NCBI GenBank assembly: GCA_016866375.1
Contig: VGMK01000101.1
Span: 1-7,443, forward strand
Reading direction: 5' to 3'
Length of the DNA stretch: 7,443 bases
Source of the DNA: Bacteroidota bacterium
Lineage (GTDB): Bacteria > Bacteroidota > Bacteroidia > Flavobacteriales_D > Crocinitomicaceae
Positions 6,149 to 7,443 of the stretch are shown here, piece by piece. The notes below the pieces were generated by a model. The model was not told where the DNA came from and did not search any database. It worked only from the letters and a program-made list of their open reading frames with translations. Positions within the stretch are counted from its first letter, which is position 1, and every line of letters begins with the position of its first letter. The translations under genes and the position numbers were made by a program.

Positions 6149-6942
6149 TGCTAATTGACACACACGCACATCTTTACGAAGATGAATTTCTCACGGATCG
6201 CTCAGAAATGTTAACCCGCTTCAAAGAGGTTGATGGTGCTTATGTGTTTCTTCCAAACATTGATGTGACCAGTATCCCCAAAATGTACGAGCTGCATAAA
6301 GCACACCCAAATTGTTTTCCTATGATGGGACTTCATCCTTCTTATGTAAAGGAAGATTGGCAAGTACAGCTTGAATTAATCCGCACGGAACTGTTTCAAA
6401 AACCAGAGAAATTTATTGCAGTGGGAGAAATTGGAATAGACCTGTACTGGGATAAAACATTCATTGAAGCCCAAAAGACAGTTTTTCGTGAACAAATTCG
6501 ATGGGCTAAAGCGTTGAAAAAACCAATTGCCATTCATGTCAGAGAAGCTTTTGATGAGGTATTCGCTATATTAGACGAAGAAAATTCAACTGATTTGAAG
6601 GGCGTTTTTCATTGCTTTACCGGAAATGAGCAACATGCAAAAAAGGCCCTTAATTATGGCGGGTTTAAATTAGGAATAGGCGGGGTTGTGACGTATAAAA
6701 ACTCTAAAATTGCCAATGTCTTGAAAAAAATATCACTACAACATATCGTGATTGAAACAGATGCCCCGTATTTGGCCCCTTCACCTCATCGTGGCAAACG
6801 AAACGAAAGCTGTTTCATCACTCATGTCTGTGAAAAGTTAGCGGAAGTTTATAATCAGGTTTATCAGGACATTGCTAATACCACCGCCAAGAATGCTCAG
6901 GAGCTATTCCAAATTGAACAATATTTAAAGAGAAATGCGTAA
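6148..6942 (+). CDS. tatD: TatD-family metal-dependent hydrolase (putative deoxyribonuclease)
   Basis: TatD enzymes are cytoplasmic metal-dependent TIM-barrel hydrolases; characterised members have DNase or 3'-5' exonuclease activity. The substrate here is inferred from the family. At 264 residues it has the usual length. All expected metal ligands are visible: the N-terminal H-x-H (His6, His8 in DTHAHL), Glu94 in VGEIGID, His130 in IAIHVREA, His155 in VFHCFTG, and Asp205 in IETDAPYL. The signature end 'PSPHRGKRNES' (211-221) is also intact. The ATG shares its A with the stop of the barrel-protein gene (TAATG) and has no Shine-Dalgarno sequence, so translation probably depends on termination and restart. 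It is followed by ansA with an 8-base overlap. Despite the historical name, no twin-arginine translocation genes are present here. Confidence 0.93.
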   Translation: MLIDTHAHLYEDEFLTDRSEMLTRFKEVDGAYVFLPNIDVTSIPKMYELHKAHPNCFPMMGLHPSYVKEDWQVQLELIRTELFQKPEKFIAVGEIGIDLYWDKTFIEAQKTVFREQIRWAKALKKPIAIHVREAFDEVFAILDEENSTDLKGVFHCFTGNEQHAKKALNYGGFKLGIGGVVTYKNSKIANVLKKISLQHIVIETDAPYLAPSPHRGKRNESCFITHVCEKLAEVYNQVYQDIANTTAKNAQELFQIEQYLKRNA

Positions 6943-7443
6943 GATATTATTGATTTATACCGGTGGAACGATAGGAATGGTCAAGGACCATAAAACGGGA
7001 GAGCTGAAAAGTTTTAATTTTAACCATTTGTATGAGCACGTTCCAGAATTAGAACGATTTCCCCTGGAAATCTCATCGATCAGCTTTAAATATCCCATAG
7101 ATTCCTCTGAAATGACATTGTGTCATTGGGCAGATTTGGTAGAAATAATAGAGGAAAACTATCAGCACTATGATGGTTTTGTCATCTTACATGGTTCAGA
7201 TACAATGGCATTTACTGCCTCTGCTTTAAGTTTCATGTTATCGGGACTTCGTAAGCCTGTAATTTTAACAGGATCACAACTGCCAATTGGCACCATAAGA
7301 ACAGACGGAAAAGAAAACTTAATAACAGCCGTTGAAATTGCAGCAGCAACAGATGAACTTGGCGAACCCATTGTACAGGAGGTGGCCGTATATTTTGAAT
7401 ATTCCTTATATAGAGGGAATCGTTGCTCGAAGGTTTCAGCAAA
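6935..7443 (+). CDS. ansA: L-asparaginase, type I (cytoplasmic), 3' partial
   Basis: This enzyme hydrolyses L-asparagine to aspartate and ammonia. The frame starts at ATG 6935-6937, inside the end of tatD, and stays open to the right edge: 169 residues, about half of the usual 330-350. The first catalytic Thr lies in YTGGTIGM (Thr12). The second catalytic motif, HGTDTM in E. coli AnsA, reads HGSDTM here (Ser88, Asp89). Further family blocks are ASALSFML (95-102), VILTGSQLPIG (109-119) and LYRGNR (158-163), with Lys166 as the likely catalytic lysine by alignment from memory. No signal peptide is seen, which fits type I. An in-frame TAA at 6926-6928 makes the 6935 ATG the first possible Met, and a purine-rich AAAGAGAA precedes it. 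Overlap with tatD is 8 bases. In Bacteroidota this gene is often followed by ExbB/ExbD/TonB genes; that region lies outside the window. Confidence 0.93.
   Translation, partial: MRKILLIYTGGTIGMVKDHKTGELKSFNFNHLYEHVPELERFPLEISSISFKYPIDSSEMTLCHWADLVEIIEENYQHYDGFVILHGSDTMAFTASALSFMLSGLRKPVILTGSQLPIGTIRTDGKENLITAVEIAAATDELGEPIVQEVAVYFEYSLYRGNRCSKVSA

Noticed and set aside
7168..7442. Two antisense frames at the right edge
   Set aside because: Both are opposite ansA, whose catalytic motifs fix the coding strand.
1..7443. A search by eye for CRISPR repeats, tRNA/rRNA genes, insertion-sequence ends, transposase or phage motifs, and toxin-antitoxin pairs
   Set aside because: None could be supported. 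The small membrane protein/DUF2141 pair does not resemble a toxin-antitoxin system.

Overview
The window looks like a housekeeping segment from a member of the Bacteroidota, most likely a Flavobacteriales-type genome. Three things point there. IspG is the long three-domain form found in that phylum. The putative promoters match the Bacteroidota -7 element TAnnTTTG rather than TATAAT. Gene starts mostly lack a clear Shine-Dalgarno sequence. The order tatD then ansA is also, from memory, common in that phylum. The DNA is moderately AT-rich, and I saw no compositional island, mobile element, CRISPR array, tRNA or rRNA.

Layout. Bases 1-1815 (+) hold the 3' part of ispG (isoprenoid precursor synthesis), cut by the left edge. 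A 117-base convergent gap with a weak AT-rich hairpin separates it from a leftward cluster. Read right to left, that cluster is a 67-aa single-pass membrane protein (4378-4175), a secreted DUF2141-type protein (4178-3771, ATGA overlap), a possible 43-aa ORF (3735-3604) and a large RluA-family pseudouridine synthase (3600-1933, GTG start). A candidate internal promoter lies just after the DUF2141 gene, so the synthase may be transcribed separately.

A 40-base divergent spacer (4379-4418) separates this cluster from a very tight rightward operon: galE (4419-5444), a putative outer-membrane beta-barrel protein (5441-6148), tatD (6148-6942) and ansA (6935 to beyond the right edge). Every junction overlaps, by 4, 1 and 8 bases, which suggests translational coupling. 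In the divergent spacer, a -7-like element sits exactly five bases before the start codon on each side, which suggests leaderless or near-leaderless transcripts in both directions.

Functionally the window mixes isoprenoid synthesis, RNA modification, UDP-sugar supply for surface glycans, a metal-dependent nuclease or deoxyribonuclease-type hydrolase and asparagine catabolism. Three envelope proteins of unknown function lie among them. I see no clear evidence of a new defence or mobile system. The least explained parts are the barrel protein locked between galE and tatD, the coupled small membrane protein/DUF2141 pair, the 43-aa ORF with its promoter and hairpin, and the cysteine-containing N-terminal extension of the pseudouridine synthase.
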